A stretch of 64,000 nt of DNA from Virgibacillus ndiopensis (GTDB lineage: Bacteria; Bacillota; Bacilli; Bacillales; Amphibacillaceae): the NCBI RefSeq assembly GCF_900187325.1, contig NZ_FZMZ01000004.1, forward strand, positions 917,598 through 981,597, in the 5' to 3' direction. The notes beneath the pieces are model-generated. The model made no database searches. It had not been told where the DNA came from and worked only from the letters and a program-made list of their open reading frames with translations. Each line of letters begins with the position of its first letter. The first letter of the stretch is position 1. Below, piece after piece: positions 28,022-37,878 of this stretch. The position numbers and the translations under genes are program-made.

Positions 28022-30219
28022 GCCATTATTCGTTTGATTAAATTTTTCCATAATTGTGTGAGTTTTTTTGTTTCTGTTTCGCTTATTTCATTATTATATA
28101 ACATTCGCTCATAATAATCGGTTAAATGTCCCATTTCATCTGAACTGTACCTGGAATCAATCCGCTTAGCATATTCACGTAACGTTTGGTTAGGGTTTCT
28201 TGACAAACCATTATATGACAATAATTGTAACAAGTAATGATAGGCATCTTGATACGTCTTAGCATCATGTTTACTTCTGAACCTCATTGATAATATAATT
28301 GCCTTTATATGATATCTTTTACGATACAGCAAAAATGCAAGGATGATAAAGACAGTAAATCCGATAGCAACATAGCCCCAATTTATATCAAGTTTCTCTA
28401 TCGTATTGTTTTTAACCACAGGTGCCGTATCTTTTTCTTCCTCTTTTTCCATTTTCTTTTCTGGTTTTTCTTGTTCAGGTGCCTCTAATGTGTCATCTTG
28501 TTCGTCAACATTATCCAGGTTAATTTCAAAGTCAGTTAAATTGGAAAATCCTTGTGTTGGTTCAAATGGCACCCAACCATACTCAGGGAAATATGCTTCC
28601 ACCCATGAATGGGCATTGGCATTTGTCACCTCGTATACATCATACGATTCGTCTGTGCCACCGATATTTTCCGCTACCTTCTCACCACTAGTAAATCCTT
28701 TAACCCATCTTGCTGGTATATCTAGAGTTCGTAACAGTACAACCATCGAAGTGGAGTAATTATCGCAATAACCCACCTTTGATTCGAATAAAAATTGGTC
28801 CACATAATCCTGATTTTCTTTGGGAATTGGGACGTCATTCGTTTGATATTGAAACCCATTTTGTCCAAAATAATTTTCAACTGCACGTACTTTGTCATAA
28901 CGATTATCGCCTGATGCTGTAATCTCTTTCGCTAGTTCACCAATTCTTGCAGGTAGATTTTCTGGTAGTTGTGTATACTGGTCATTTATCTCACTCGGAT
29001 CGTCAAGACTTACTTTACGTAATTTATCTATAGCAAAAGATGGCATATCATAGGTGATTCTATATTGAGCAAGAGCTCTATCGACATTATTCACTTGCGT
29101 ACGAATTTCACCCGAATTTTGATCTAGTAAAAACGATGTTGCTTCCCTAGCTTCTACTTGATTAATTCCATATGGATATATAAGTTTCTCAATCACATTA
29201 TTGCCTTGAAATTCTATTACGGTATCATGTTCTTCTGTTTTAACATTATCTGAAAAAGTATCAAGCTCTATATAACCATTAACCTGTGTCTCATAGTTGG
29301 GATCGGCAGACCTTTTCCAACCTTTCCCAGTATAGACGTCTTTCGTCTCTATACGCCAATAATGTTCTTCCTTAACAGCTGCCTGAAAGACAGGAGTATA
29401 ATCCTGGACAAACGAACCACCTAACTTGGAATCATCCTCGCCATATCCTACTCTGCGAACGGTAGAACTGATATCTGAACCTCCCGCATTTTCAGCAGCA
29501 CTTTTTAAAAAAGGCACTGGGTCCGGCCATTGCGGATCATACTTTGGTGCCGCATAGCCTACAAGCGATGAAAATAATACAACAGCTATTAAAGGAAAAA
29601 TCCATATCGATGATTTCTTTGTCCATACAAAACGAATAGACTCTCTATCGATCTCTTTAAACAAGTTAGCCATACCTAACGACACAAATGAGATAATAAA
29701 TGTTCTTACAATAGCCCCATCAGCATCGTAAACAGTGAACGTATCCAATACAGTCAAATATATTATTGTAAAAAGAACAAATAGAAATATACGTTTCATG
29801 ATGACAAACCAATAGTGTAGTAGATAGCTCATAAGCCATATAAGCAACAAAAATAAGAAACTACGAAACAATGGGGTTAGCTCATACCACTCCTGATTAA
29901 ATAATCCATTTATATTAAAAGAAATTTCCATGAAAATATACTTAAACCATAGCTTACTTAGAAAAGGATACGTTGTCATAAATAAACTATTCATAATAAA
30001 AACAAGAGCAAATCCTTTTAATAGAAAAGAAAACCACCACTTCATTTGTAGCATCGATATAAAAAAGCAAAATACCGTGAACAAAATAAAAACGTTCAAG
30101 TCACTCGTGTCGGTAACCTCTTGAAGAGGATATAACCACTCTAAAAACAGAAAAAAACCGCATAAATAAAGAATTGAGGTGTATAGTAAAGGAATTTTGT
30201 TGTCTCTCACGAAATTCAT
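28018..30219 (-). CDS. yebA: Membrane-anchored transglutaminase-like protein (YebA)
   Basis: 733 aa. About six helices in the first 215 residues, an external transglutaminase-like domain, one helix near residue 620, and a C-terminal cytoplasmic DUF4129-like part. The Cys-His-Asp triad is visible: Cys in VGYCDNYSTSMVVLLRTL near 470, His in NANAHSWVEAYFPE near 525, then WVPFEPTQGF. A Glu/Lys-rich linker (near 590) precedes the last helix. ATGA overlap with yeaD. Same neighbours as in B. subtilis. Substrate unknown; probably envelope or protein processing. Confidence 0.9.
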   Translation of the reverse strand: MNFVRDNKIPLLYTSILYLCGFFLFLEWLYPLQEVTDTSDLNVFILFTVFCFFISMLQMKWWFSFLLKGFALVFIMNSLFMTTYPFLSKLWFKYIFMEISFNINGLFNQEWYELTPLFRSFLFLLLIWLMSYLLHYWFVIMKRIFLFVLFTIIYLTVLDTFTVYDADGAIVRTFIISFVSLGMANLFKEIDRESIRFVWTKKSSIWIFPLIAVVLFSSLVGYAAPKYDPQWPDPVPFLKSAAENAGGSDISSTVRRVGYGEDDSKLGGSFVQDYTPVFQAAVKEEHYWRIETKDVYTGKGWKRSADPNYETQVNGYIELDTFSDNVKTEEHDTVIEFQGNNVIEKLIYPYGINQVEAREATSFLLDQNSGEIRTQVNNVDRALAQYRITYDMPSFAIDKLRKVSLDDPSEINDQYTQLPENLPARIGELAKEITASGDNRYDKVRAVENYFGQNGFQYQTNDVPIPKENQDYVDQFLFESKVGYCDNYSTSMVVLLRTLDIPARWVKGFTSGEKVAENIGGTDESYDVYEVTNANAHSWVEAYFPEYGWVPFEPTQGFSNLTDFEINLDNVDEQDDTLEAPEQEKPEKKMEKEEEKDTAPVVKNNTIEKLDINWGYVAIGFTVFIILAFLLYRKRYHIKAIILSMRFRSKHDAKTYQDAYHYLLQLLSYNGLSRNPNQTLREYAKRIDSRYSSDEMGHLTDYYERMLYNNEISETETKKLTQLWKNLIKRIMA

Positions 30220-31484
30220 AGTACATTCACCTCAATCGTATTTTGTACTAATTGTTGCTCTGTCAGCATTGTGACAGCTACTCCTTCAAACTGAAGTTGT
30301 TGGATGATAGAATATTCTTGTTGCGAGACTAAAGAATGTGCCTGAATAAATATAACGATAACGCGTTTAGATCGTTGTTTAACCTGTTGTAACGATTCCT
30401 TTAATGCGTCATCCAGGAGTGTCGTAATAATCATAACAATATTACCACTCGACAACTTCATCGTTTCCTCTTTTAGTTTTACAGCGAAAGGTCGTTTACC
30501 ACTTGGTTGAATCCGTGTTAAATGTTGTCTCATCCATTCTTTCTTGGTTGGATCATGATGCAATGGAAAATAGACAGCATCTTCACCAACAGATACCAAC
30601 CCTACTTGTGATGCTTGTTTTCGAATTGCCTCCAATAATGAAATGGTGACTTCAATTGCAGCTTCAAAGGCTAATGGATTAATCCCCTCATGATAACAAC
30701 AATCCAAAATCAACATTGTATCCGTGCTTTTTTCTTGTTCAAACTCTTTTGTCATAACGGAGTTTTTTCTAGCGGTTTGTTTCCAATCTATCCACGAAAA
30801 CTTGTCACCAGGCATATATTCACGAATCCCTGTTGCTACATTAGTGTTTTTCAAATTTAATGTATAAGATGAAATTGACCCCTGTTCAAAGCTACTTATT
30901 CGTTCCGTCATATGAATTGGGCATTCATTTGGGTATGCAACAAGCTGGTCCGCTACAAGGAAAACGTGTTCCTTTTTTATAAATCCGAATACATCTCCTG
31001 TTTTAATACGAATCGCATGTAGCTGGTGTTCACCACGAGGAACTTGCTCAATTCGATATGGAAGTTCAATCTCCTTACGAAACCCTGGAAAAACAACCTT
31101 CTTTATCATTCTATTAACCTGTAATTCTGCTGGTTGATCCAAATAACGGTATTTTTCTTTACGGTCATCAACCTTGTTCAGTGAACTAGGGAAAATTTCC
31201 TCACAAATACAGTAATATAATGGATATGGTACTTTCCTTTTAACCCTAACCGCCACAGATACACTATCCCCCGCACGGATGACATGATGGGATAAGCTTC
31301 GTGTAACCTCCCATTTCTTAATTGGGTAAATGAGTAGTCCAAAATGATAAAGAAAGATTGGTAGATAGCCAAAAAATAAAAACCAGCTTACAAATCCGCC
31401 TTGGAACATCGCAAATGAAAAAAGTAGTAGCAGCAAAATTACGATAAAAATGAGCTTGCCAATAAATCGCATTGTGCCATTCAT
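30216..31484 (-). CDS. yeaD: DUF58 protein (YeaD)
   Basis: 422 aa with two N-terminal helices (residues 7-45) and a soluble part carrying the DUF58 motif: REYMPGDKFSWIDWKQTARK near 230, followed by a von Willebrand A-like stretch TMLILDCCYHEGINPLAFE. It is encoded between the MoxR-type ATPase and the transglutaminase, a conserved trio; the start shares its A with the yeaC stop (TAATG). Presumed partner of the YeaC ATPase in maturing an envelope complex. Confidence 0.9.
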   Translation of the reverse strand: MNGTMRFIGKLIFIVILLLLLFSFAMFQGGFVSWFLFFGYLPIFLYHFGLLIYPIKKWEVTRSLSHHVIRAGDSVSVAVRVKRKVPYPLYYCICEEIFPSSLNKVDDRKEKYRYLDQPAELQVNRMIKKVVFPGFRKEIELPYRIEQVPRGEHQLHAIRIKTGDVFGFIKKEHVFLVADQLVAYPNECPIHMTERISSFEQGSISSYTLNLKNTNVATGIREYMPGDKFSWIDWKQTARKNSVMTKEFEQEKSTDTMLILDCCYHEGINPLAFEAAIEVTISLLEAIRKQASQVGLVSVGEDAVYFPLHHDPTKKEWMRQHLTRIQPSGKRPFAVKLKEETMKLSSGNIVMIITTLLDDALKESLQQVKQRSKRVIVIFIQAHSLVSQQEYSIIQQLQFEGVAVTMLTEQQLVQNTIEVNVL

Positions 31485-32446
31485 TAACGAAATTCCTTTC
31501 GTATCGGGATATTTGTATTTTTAATAACTGAATGAATAACCTGTTCAGTTGATAATCCATCATATTTTGCTTCAGAAGTTAAAATAATCCGATGCGAAAG
31601 AACAAAAGGCGCCAAATACTTCACATCATCCGGTATTACATAATCGCGGGCATGAATATACGCATATGCCTTTGCCGCTTTCATTAAAGCCATTGATCCC
31701 CTTGGACTAACCCCAAGATAAATTGCTGGATGTCTTCGTGTTCCTGATGTTAAATTTACAATGTAATGCTGGACATTTTTATCAATGTATACACTTTTTA
31801 CTTGTTCTTGGATGTTGACTAATTCATCTTTGTCTATCACGGCTGAAATTTGTTCAATTGGATGGTCCTTAGCAGTTCGTTCTAAAATCATTAATTCTTG
31901 CTGCAATGAGGGGTAGCCCATCTTTAATTTTAGAATAAACCGATCAAGCTGTGCCTCTGGTAGAGGGTACGTACCTTCATATTCAATCGGATTTTGTGTT
32001 GCCATGACAAAGAATGGCTGCTTTAGTGGAATTGTGTTTCCATCAACCGTGACATTCTTTTCTTCCATACCCTCCAGTAATGCTGATTGTGTTTTTGGAG
32101 AAGTACGATTAATTTCATCCGCCAGTACAATATTTCCGAGAATGGGTCCTCCACGAAACTCAAATTCTAGTTCTTTTGGATTATAGATGGAGATTCCAGT
32201 AACGTCCGATGGCAGTAAATCAGGGGTGAATTGAATTCTTCTAAAATCACAATCTAATGATTTGGCTAATGTCCGGACGAGCATTGTCTTACCCACCCCA
32301 GGAACATCCTCCAATAAAACATGACCTTGTGCTAATAACGCCACTAAACTGAGTGTTGCCACATCTTCTTTGCCAATCATTACTTTACTTATATTTGTTA
32401 GTACCTTTTCAATACTCTCATTATAAACAATCGTCTCTTGCATCAT
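31484..32446 (-). CDS. yeaC: MoxR-family AAA ATPase (YeaC)
   Basis: 320 aa from ATG 32444-32446 (GGAG 7 nt upstream), the same length as B. subtilis YeaC. Walker A LEDVPGVGKTMLVRTLA near residue 45, Walker B NIVLADEINR near 108, sensor 1 FVMATQNPIEYEGTYPLPEA near 140, and an arginine-finger region QLDRFILK. A chaperone-like ATPase working with DUF58/VWA proteins. First gene of yeaC-yeaD-yebA; a possible promoter is TTTACT-17-TATAGT at 32488-32516 (weak -35). Confidence 0.92.
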   Translation of the reverse strand: MMQETIVYNESIEKVLTNISKVMIGKEDVATLSLVALLAQGHVLLEDVPGVGKTMLVRTLAKSLDCDFRRIQFTPDLLPSDVTGISIYNPKELEFEFRGGPILGNIVLADEINRTSPKTQSALLEGMEEKNVTVDGNTIPLKQPFFVMATQNPIEYEGTYPLPEAQLDRFILKLKMGYPSLQQELMILERTAKDHPIEQISAVIDKDELVNIQEQVKSVYIDKNVQHYIVNLTSGTRRHPAIYLGVSPRGSMALMKAAKAYAYIHARDYVIPDDVKYLAPFVLSHRIILTSEAKYDGLSTEQVIHSVIKNTNIPIRKEFR

Positions 32447-32599
32447 CCGAAATCTCCTTCCTGATTCAGCTAATATCCACATTATTAACTATACTAAAAA
32501 TGTCCTAGTAAGTAAAAGCACAATAATATGTAGTTTTAGATAATTAAAACTATTTTAAATCTAGTATTTGTTGAATAGCATGATTTTATACTTAGGATT

Positions 32600-32636
32600 T
32601 GAAAAGGAGAGACCGAAATTCCAACCACTCCTTTTC
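32600..32636 (-). terminator. Probable terminator of the ger operon
   Basis: GAAAAGGAG (32601-32609) pairs with CTCCTTTTC (32628-32636), 43 nt after the last ger gene. The T tail is short, so efficiency is doubtful. Confidence 0.5.
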
Positions 32637-32679
32637 TAAAAACTATCTAAATCATAAAACGGTTGTGATCTATAACTAA

Positions 32680-32844
32680 TTACGTGTTTTCATCTACACC
32701 TTTCTCATCCTTTTTCCAAGGCGGATCACCAAAACCGTGCAACTTCCTATTTAGTTTATAAATAGTAAATGGTATTAAAAACGCTAATACGGTACAAAAA
32801 ATTACTAATGAATCGGCCAATCCCCCCATATATTTATCCCACAT
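32680..32844 (-). CDS. Small membrane protein, fourth gene of the ger operon (GerD-subunit candidate)
   Basis: A 54-aa reading frame with ATG at 32842-32844, sharing its A with the gerC-type stop (TGATG); GGAG lies upstream within gerC. It starts MWDKYMGG, has one hydrophobic helix (about residues 9-28: LADSLVIFCTVLAFLIPF) and a positively charged tail with HGFGDPPWKKDEKG. Small D proteins, usually with two helices, are known at some gerA-type operons (GerKD type in Bacillus) and modulate receptor output. Position, size and membrane segment suggest a similar role here; homology is not shown. Confidence 0.75.
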   Translation of the reverse strand: MWDKYMGGLADSLVIFCTVLAFLIPFTIYKLNRKLHGFGDPPWKKDEKGVDENT

Positions 32845-34028
32845 CACCTATCACTCCACTGGTTTTTGGTTTGATTTGTTGAACCTGTTGCACGAACTTT
32901 GGCATTTGCTGAAACGTTAAATTTACTCTTAGCAAAATAGTTTTCACCATGATCCCATTCATTCTTTACCGTTTGCCAAAATTCATAATGCCTTTGCTTT
33001 AATATATTTCCAATCCCAAGCACGTCCGCCCTTAATTCTTCTTGTGCTTTTTTTATCGTGTGATTAGCTATTTTTTCTATTTCTTTCTCCACTTGTTTTT
33101 GAATTTCAGTTAAGTTTTTCTTTTTTAAAAGACTTTGCGTTCCAAACGTTTCCGCAATCGAACCTTCAACATTTATTTTTACGGAGATCGTTATATTATC
33201 CTTAGCTTTTGTATCCACCCTTATCTCGCTTTTCACTTCCTCTAGCTCGTAGGCTATAATTTCTTCATCCAATTTAATTTTTAATGTCCCTTTTTTTGAA
33301 TTACCGGTAATTAGATTAAAACCTTTCGTTTCATCCCCATCAAGCTCTCCAATCATTTTATTATCATACCCATGAAAGACAGCTGCCCCCTCGTAGCGAA
33401 GGCCCTTCTCGATAGCAGCAATTTTGGGAATCACATAACTATTTTGATCTAATAGATGTGCATGCACTGCCCCAATCCTAACTGGTTCTAATACAGAAGC
33501 TATTTTAAAGCTATTTTCCATAATTGACTCGATATATATTGCAGTGAGTTTTTCATTTTCAGGTTTGACATCAAGTATATCTTTCGCATCCCCATCTGAT
33601 ATTAATACTTTTATTCCTCTTCGCATTTCCGGATCACGAAGAAAAATGTCCATCATTTCGGCAAACAAATTTGGAATTTCTGCGACATCTTTAGAAATGA
33701 CAATAATCTTTAAGTGTTCGAAAAAAGGGGAACGACTCGTAAGCTGTGCCATTTCCTGATCAATTGCGTACATACTTTCGCCTGTTGCAGATATATTTGA
33801 AAATGCTTTAGATTCACCCCCACCTTGTGCCGGTGTCCCTAAACTTGATGGTACAACGAACTGATTCGTCAATTTTATTTGATATTCACCATTTTGTTTT
33901 TTATCCATTAGATCAATACCTGCTCCAACTACGAAGCCACGCTCTTCAATATCCACTTGATCCCAACAACCCGTTAATAAAAAAAGAATCACACTAGAGA
34001 TGAGGAAACAAATTTTACGTCTAATCAA
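32844..34028 (-). CDS. Spore germination receptor C subunit (GerAC family lipoprotein)
   Basis: 394 aa. Signal peptide with lipobox LTGC (Cys21) followed by WDQVDIEERGFVVGAGIDL, the standard GerAC opening. Later stretches LKIIVISKDVAEIP, RDPEMRRGIKVLISDGDAKD (near residue 135) and a C-terminal domain with coiled-coil-like KQVEKEIEKIANHTIKKAQEE fit the family. Anchored to the outer leaflet of the spore inner membrane, part of the germinant receptor. Overlaps the B gene by 8 nt. Confidence 0.93.
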   Translation of the reverse strand: MIRRKICFLISSVILFLLTGCWDQVDIEERGFVVGAGIDLMDKKQNGEYQIKLTNQFVVPSSLGTPAQGGGESKAFSNISATGESMYAIDQEMAQLTSRSPFFEHLKIIVISKDVAEIPNLFAEMMDIFLRDPEMRRGIKVLISDGDAKDILDVKPENEKLTAIYIESIMENSFKIASVLEPVRIGAVHAHLLDQNSYVIPKIAAIEKGLRYEGAAVFHGYDNKMIGELDGDETKGFNLITGNSKKGTLKIKLDEEIIAYELEEVKSEIRVDTKAKDNITISVKINVEGSIAETFGTQSLLKKKNLTEIQKQVEKEIEKIANHTIKKAQEELRADVLGIGNILKQRHYEFWQTVKNEWDHGENYFAKSKFNVSANAKVRATGSTNQTKNQWSDR

Positions 34029-35127
34029 CCTGTCTCACTCTCCTTAATTTTGCAATTACCGTTAATAATACAGTGATAGATATGGTGACAAAAGCTGTTA
34101 TATAACCTATTATCTTCCCAAATGTATCTACTTCAGTCAGGTCTTCAGGGTACATTGCAACCGCGTAAACGAGCGGAGTTAAAAAAAGCATTAGTGTCAT
34201 TTTCGCCCTGTTTTTGAAAATAGAACTCAACGCTAGAACAGCAACATCAAATGCCATGACAGTTGTATTAAAAATTGCCATAATCCAAATCACAAAGAAA
34301 ACGGATTCAAACCGTTCAAAAAAACCACCTGGGATATCCACTTCCTTCGCTAATTCAATTGTTGGAAATAAAAGATTAGATGCAACAGAATGACCAAACA
34401 CTCCGATACATGTTACAAAAAGTAAGATATAAGCAACAACAGGTATACACATCCCCATCACCGCATATTTTGGTGTTTTTTCCGGTTTTTCGACTAGGGA
34501 CACATAAAACAAGATAATGCCAAAACCCATATAGGATGTAATACCAGTACTAATGCCCTTAGCATACCCAGTAAAGCTAGTTTGAAAAAAGGGCATTAAA
34601 TTAGACAATTTAAACCAACCTAAATTAAAAACAAATACAGACAACGTAATAAAAAGAATAATCGGTAAAAACATCATATTTAACCGGAATATCCCAGCCC
34701 TTGAACCTGATACAGCATAAACAACAACTAACAAAAAAGACAAGGCAATTACTGCAACAGGTGTACGATCAAACAAATATTGCTTTGCTATATCCGAGAT
34801 TTCCCGCACCTCATAAGCGGTAATCATTAATGATGTGACAGCAAACAGGAAAGTTAATATAACTGCTATCGGTTTAGTCACGATAAGGGTGCTATAGGAA
34901 AGAAATGATTTATTTGGGAAACTAGATGCTAACTTAGCGGTCATCCATGTGAGAAAAATAATAACAATACCGCTAACTAGAACTGTGATCCAGCCATCAG
35001 AACCTGTAGTTGCTGCTGCAACTCCTCTTGGTAACGAAAGGATTCCTACACCGATTACCATGGAAGGAATAGCAATCATAATTTCTCGTTCACTAATTTT
35101 TTCATCCCCATACTCAAACCATTTCAC
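34021..35127 (-). CDS. Spore germination receptor B subunit (GerAB family)
   Basis: 368 aa with about ten membrane helices, an amino-acid-permease-like fold of the APC superfamily. It begins KISEREIMIAIPSMVIGVGI LSLPRG, the GerAB signature, and has KPEKTPKYAVMGMCIPVVAY near residue 215. This subunit is thought to bind the germinant. It overlaps the A gene by 4 nt and the C gene by 8 nt. The ligand cannot be told from sequence. Confidence 0.93.
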   Translation of the reverse strand: MKWFEYGDEKISEREIMIAIPSMVIGVGILSLPRGVAAATTGSDGWITVLVSGIVIIFLTWMTAKLASSFPNKSFLSYSTLIVTKPIAVILTFLFAVTSLMITAYEVREISDIAKQYLFDRTPVAVIALSFLLVVVYAVSGSRAGIFRLNMMFLPIILFITLSVFVFNLGWFKLSNLMPFFQTSFTGYAKGISTGITSYMGFGIILFYVSLVEKPEKTPKYAVMGMCIPVVAYILLFVTCIGVFGHSVASNLLFPTIELAKEVDIPGGFFERFESVFFVIWIMAIFNTTVMAFDVAVLALSSIFKNRAKMTLMLFLTPLVYAVAMYPEDLTEVDTFGKIIGYITAFVTISITVLLTVIAKLRRVRQVD

Positions 35128-36698
35128 GTCTTTTGTCCCCCTTTATTTGCTGATTCAGGGTCAGTTGTCTTTAAATACGTTGGTCGTTTCGTCAATACTT
35201 GAATTGGCGCCCGTAAAACAAGGTCCTTCCAATCACTGAAAAAGCTAGGTGCAAACGGTGCTGAATAAGGTACTCCGATACTTTTTAGGTTTACAATATG
35301 AATGTTAACCATGATATACGCAATAATAATCCCGTATAAACCAAAAATGGCCGCAGCGAACATAAAGCCAAACCGGATTAATCGAAACGAAATAGCAACA
35401 CTATACGCTGGTAACGAAAAAGAAGCTATCGCAGTAAGTGCAACTACGATTACCATGATTGGACTAACAACACCAGCCTGTACTGCCGCATCACCAATAA
35501 CCAAACCACCAACGATACCAATCGTTTGACCAATTGTTTTCGGCAACCTAGCACCCGCCTCACGCAATAATTCCATTGTCACCCCCATCAGAAAAGCTTC
35601 AACAAATGCGGGAAATGGCACCCCATCCCTTGTTGCTGCAATGGAAAAAGCAAGCTTTGATGGAATCATCCCCTGATGAAACGAAACGAGCGCAATATAC
35701 AATGCAGGTGCAAATATCGCGATAAATGCCGCAAGATATCGTAATGATCTTAGTAATGTACCAATTGTCCAGCGCTCATAATAGTCCTCAGGAGATTGTA
35801 AAGCATTACCTATGCTGATAGGCGCAATCAAGACAAATGGGGTTCCATCTAACAAAATAGCTACTTTTCCTTCCAATAATGAAAAAGCAACTCTATCGGG
35901 TCTTTCCGTATTCAAAAATTGCGGGAATGGAGATAGAAAACTGTCCTCAATCCATTGTTCGATATAGCCTGATTCCGGAGCGTCATCCATATCAATTGTT
36001 TTTAAACGACGGTTAATTTCTTTTAAAAGATCAGGATGGGTAATACCGTCTATATACGTTACTACGAGATTTCTTTTGGAACGTCTACCAATCTGATGTG
36101 TTTTAAAACGCAGATTTGGATCTTGAATATGACGTCTAATAAGTACCATATTCGTTCGTAAATTTTCTACAAATCCTTCCCTTGGACCACGAATAACCGG
36201 TTCTGTCATCGGTTCTTCTATTGACCGACTTTCCCAGCCTTTCGTATCCATTATGAGCACATCATCAATACCATCTAAATAAAACGCCGTACCTCCATAG
36301 AGAATGGCGTTTGACACATCATCCAATGTTTTTGACCTTTGAATGTCACTAACTGATATAATTTCCCGGTATATAATATCAAATAGCTTGCTATCACTAC
36401 TAGGTAAATCTCTTCTTTCATTTACCCTTTGCAACCGTAGTAAAATTCTATTGTTTATGACATCCTTATCTACCAAACCATCAATAAAGACAAGAGCTCC
36501 TTTATGATCGCTATGTCGTATCGTAAACTCTCGTATTATTAAGTCATTTGGCTTATCTAACATTTTCCGAATGTTATCCAGGTTCTTCTCTAAATCTTTA
36601 CCTATCTCAATAGAAAAATTCTCTTGTTCGTTATTCGTTTTCTCCTGTTTTTTATCCTTTTTGTCCTTATTCCGTTTAAAAAATGAACCCCGTACCAT
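35124..36698 (-). CDS. Spore germination receptor A subunit (GerAA family)
   Basis: 524 aa. A hydrophilic N-terminal domain of about 310 residues (a Lys/Glu-rich start, then IIREFTIRHSDHKGALVFIDGLVD) is followed by about five helices with the family blocks FAPALYIALVSFHQGMIPSK near residue 335, EAFLMGVTMELLREAGARLP near 370 and IGIVGGLVIGDAAVQAGVVS near 395. Subunit A of the nutrient receptor, recently viewed as the oligomeric ion-channel part. First gene of the A-B-C-small-protein operon. Confidence 0.94.
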   Translation of the reverse strand: MVRGSFFKRNKDKKDKKQEKTNNEQENFSIEIGKDLEKNLDNIRKMLDKPNDLIIREFTIRHSDHKGALVFIDGLVDKDVINNRILLRLQRVNERRDLPSSDSKLFDIIYREIISVSDIQRSKTLDDVSNAILYGGTAFYLDGIDDVLIMDTKGWESRSIEEPMTEPVIRGPREGFVENLRTNMVLIRRHIQDPNLRFKTHQIGRRSKRNLVVTYIDGITHPDLLKEINRRLKTIDMDDAPESGYIEQWIEDSFLSPFPQFLNTERPDRVAFSLLEGKVAILLDGTPFVLIAPISIGNALQSPEDYYERWTIGTLLRSLRYLAAFIAIFAPALYIALVSFHQGMIPSKLAFSIAATRDGVPFPAFVEAFLMGVTMELLREAGARLPKTIGQTIGIVGGLVIGDAAVQAGVVSPIMVIVVALTAIASFSLPAYSVAISFRLIRFGFMFAAAIFGLYGIIIAYIMVNIHIVNLKSIGVPYSAPFAPSFFSDWKDLVLRAPIQVLTKRPTYLKTTDPESANKGGQKT

Positions 36699-36847
36699 TT
36701 AATCCCCCTCATTCGGACAATATGTTGTCTCCCTTTTGTTTCCCTATTTGAAGCGATTTTATACGAAAGTAAAAACCGGATAAAAAGTGTATATAACAAG
36801 AAGGATTCGACAAACTAAGGAAACACAGGAATGTAAAAAGGAGGAAA

Positions 36848-37864
36848 ATGATTCAAATGGACCAAAATATAAGTCTAACTGCTTCGGAGATCTCACAAAT
36901 ATGGGGAGCATATCAGAACGCAAGCATAACATCTACTGTGCTTAGATATTTTAATAAAATAGTTGAGGATGAGGAGATAAGACCAGTTATTCAGGATGCG
37001 CTTTCGTTAACACAATCTCATTTAGAACAACTTACTCGAATCTTTGAAAAAGAGGGAAAACCTGTCCCAAATGGCTTTAATGATCAAGATGTATCTCTTG
37101 ATGCACCACGATTATATTCTGACAATTACATGTTACAATATACACTCCAGCAAGGGTCGCTTGGTATGTTTGCATTTACACAATCTTTATCCCTTTCCAC
37201 ACGTGAAGACATTTATTTATTTTTCTCGGAAGGTTATCGTGATTATAACAAACTTCATCAGAAAGCTTTGCTTGTTTCATTAACAAAAGGATTGTATATA
37301 CGCCCCCCTTATATCCCTACACCGGATAAAGTCGACTACGTTAAGAAGCAAAGTTTTTTGACAGGATGGTTTGGCGAAAAAAGACCATTAACTGCAATCG
37401 AAATTGCCTTCTTATTTTCCAATATACAACGAAATAGTTTGGGAATTGCAACGTTAACAGGATTCAGTCAAGTAACAAAATCCAAGGAAATAAGAGATTA
37501 TATTGTCAGGGGCGTCGAAATAGCCAAAAAACATGTAAATGTATTTACCTCCATATTGAAGGACAGTCAAGTACCTGTTCCAATGTGGTCAGATTCAATG
37601 GTAACCAATGCTGCTACGTTTGCACCCTTTTCTGATAAATTAATGATGGCTCATGTTACTGGGATGATCAGCCTAGGAATCAGTTTCTACGGTATGAGTA
37701 TTACCGCAAATCCAAGACGAGATCTCGTAACCCACTATACACGGCTTAGTGGAGAGATTGCACTGTATTCGGAAGATGGTTCCAACATTATGATTGACAA
37801 CGGCTGGTTAGAGGAACCACCTCGAATGGTTGACCGGGATGAATTGGCAAAATCTAAAGGGTAA
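36848..37864 (+). CDS. DUF3231 family protein (1 of 2)
   Basis: 338 aa, soluble, helical, built from two tandem DUF3231 units of about 165 residues each: LTASEISQIWGAYQNASIT near residue 10 with its later counterpart LTAIEIAFLFSNIQRNSLG near 180. Conserved PVPNGF.DQDVSLDAPRLYSD near 70. Ferritin-like/coat-protein-F-like four-helix bundles are the family fold. GGAGG sits close (3 nt) to ATG 36848; an ATG at 36857 is an alternative. Divergent from the ger operon across 149 bp, which suggests a sporulation or germination role, but none is proven. Confidence 0.85.
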   Translation: MIQMDQNISLTASEISQIWGAYQNASITSTVLRYFNKIVEDEEIRPVIQDALSLTQSHLEQLTRIFEKEGKPVPNGFNDQDVSLDAPRLYSDNYMLQYTLQQGSLGMFAFTQSLSLSTREDIYLFFSEGYRDYNKLHQKALLVSLTKGLYIRPPYIPTPDKVDYVKKQSFLTGWFGEKRPLTAIEIAFLFSNIQRNSLGIATLTGFSQVTKSKEIRDYIVRGVEIAKKHVNVFTSILKDSQVPVPMWSDSMVTNAATFAPFSDKLMMAHVTGMISLGISFYGMSITANPRRDLVTHYTRLSGEIALYSEDGSNIMIDNGWLEEPPRMVDRDELAKSKG

Positions 37865-37878
37865 GGGAAGTGTACTTT

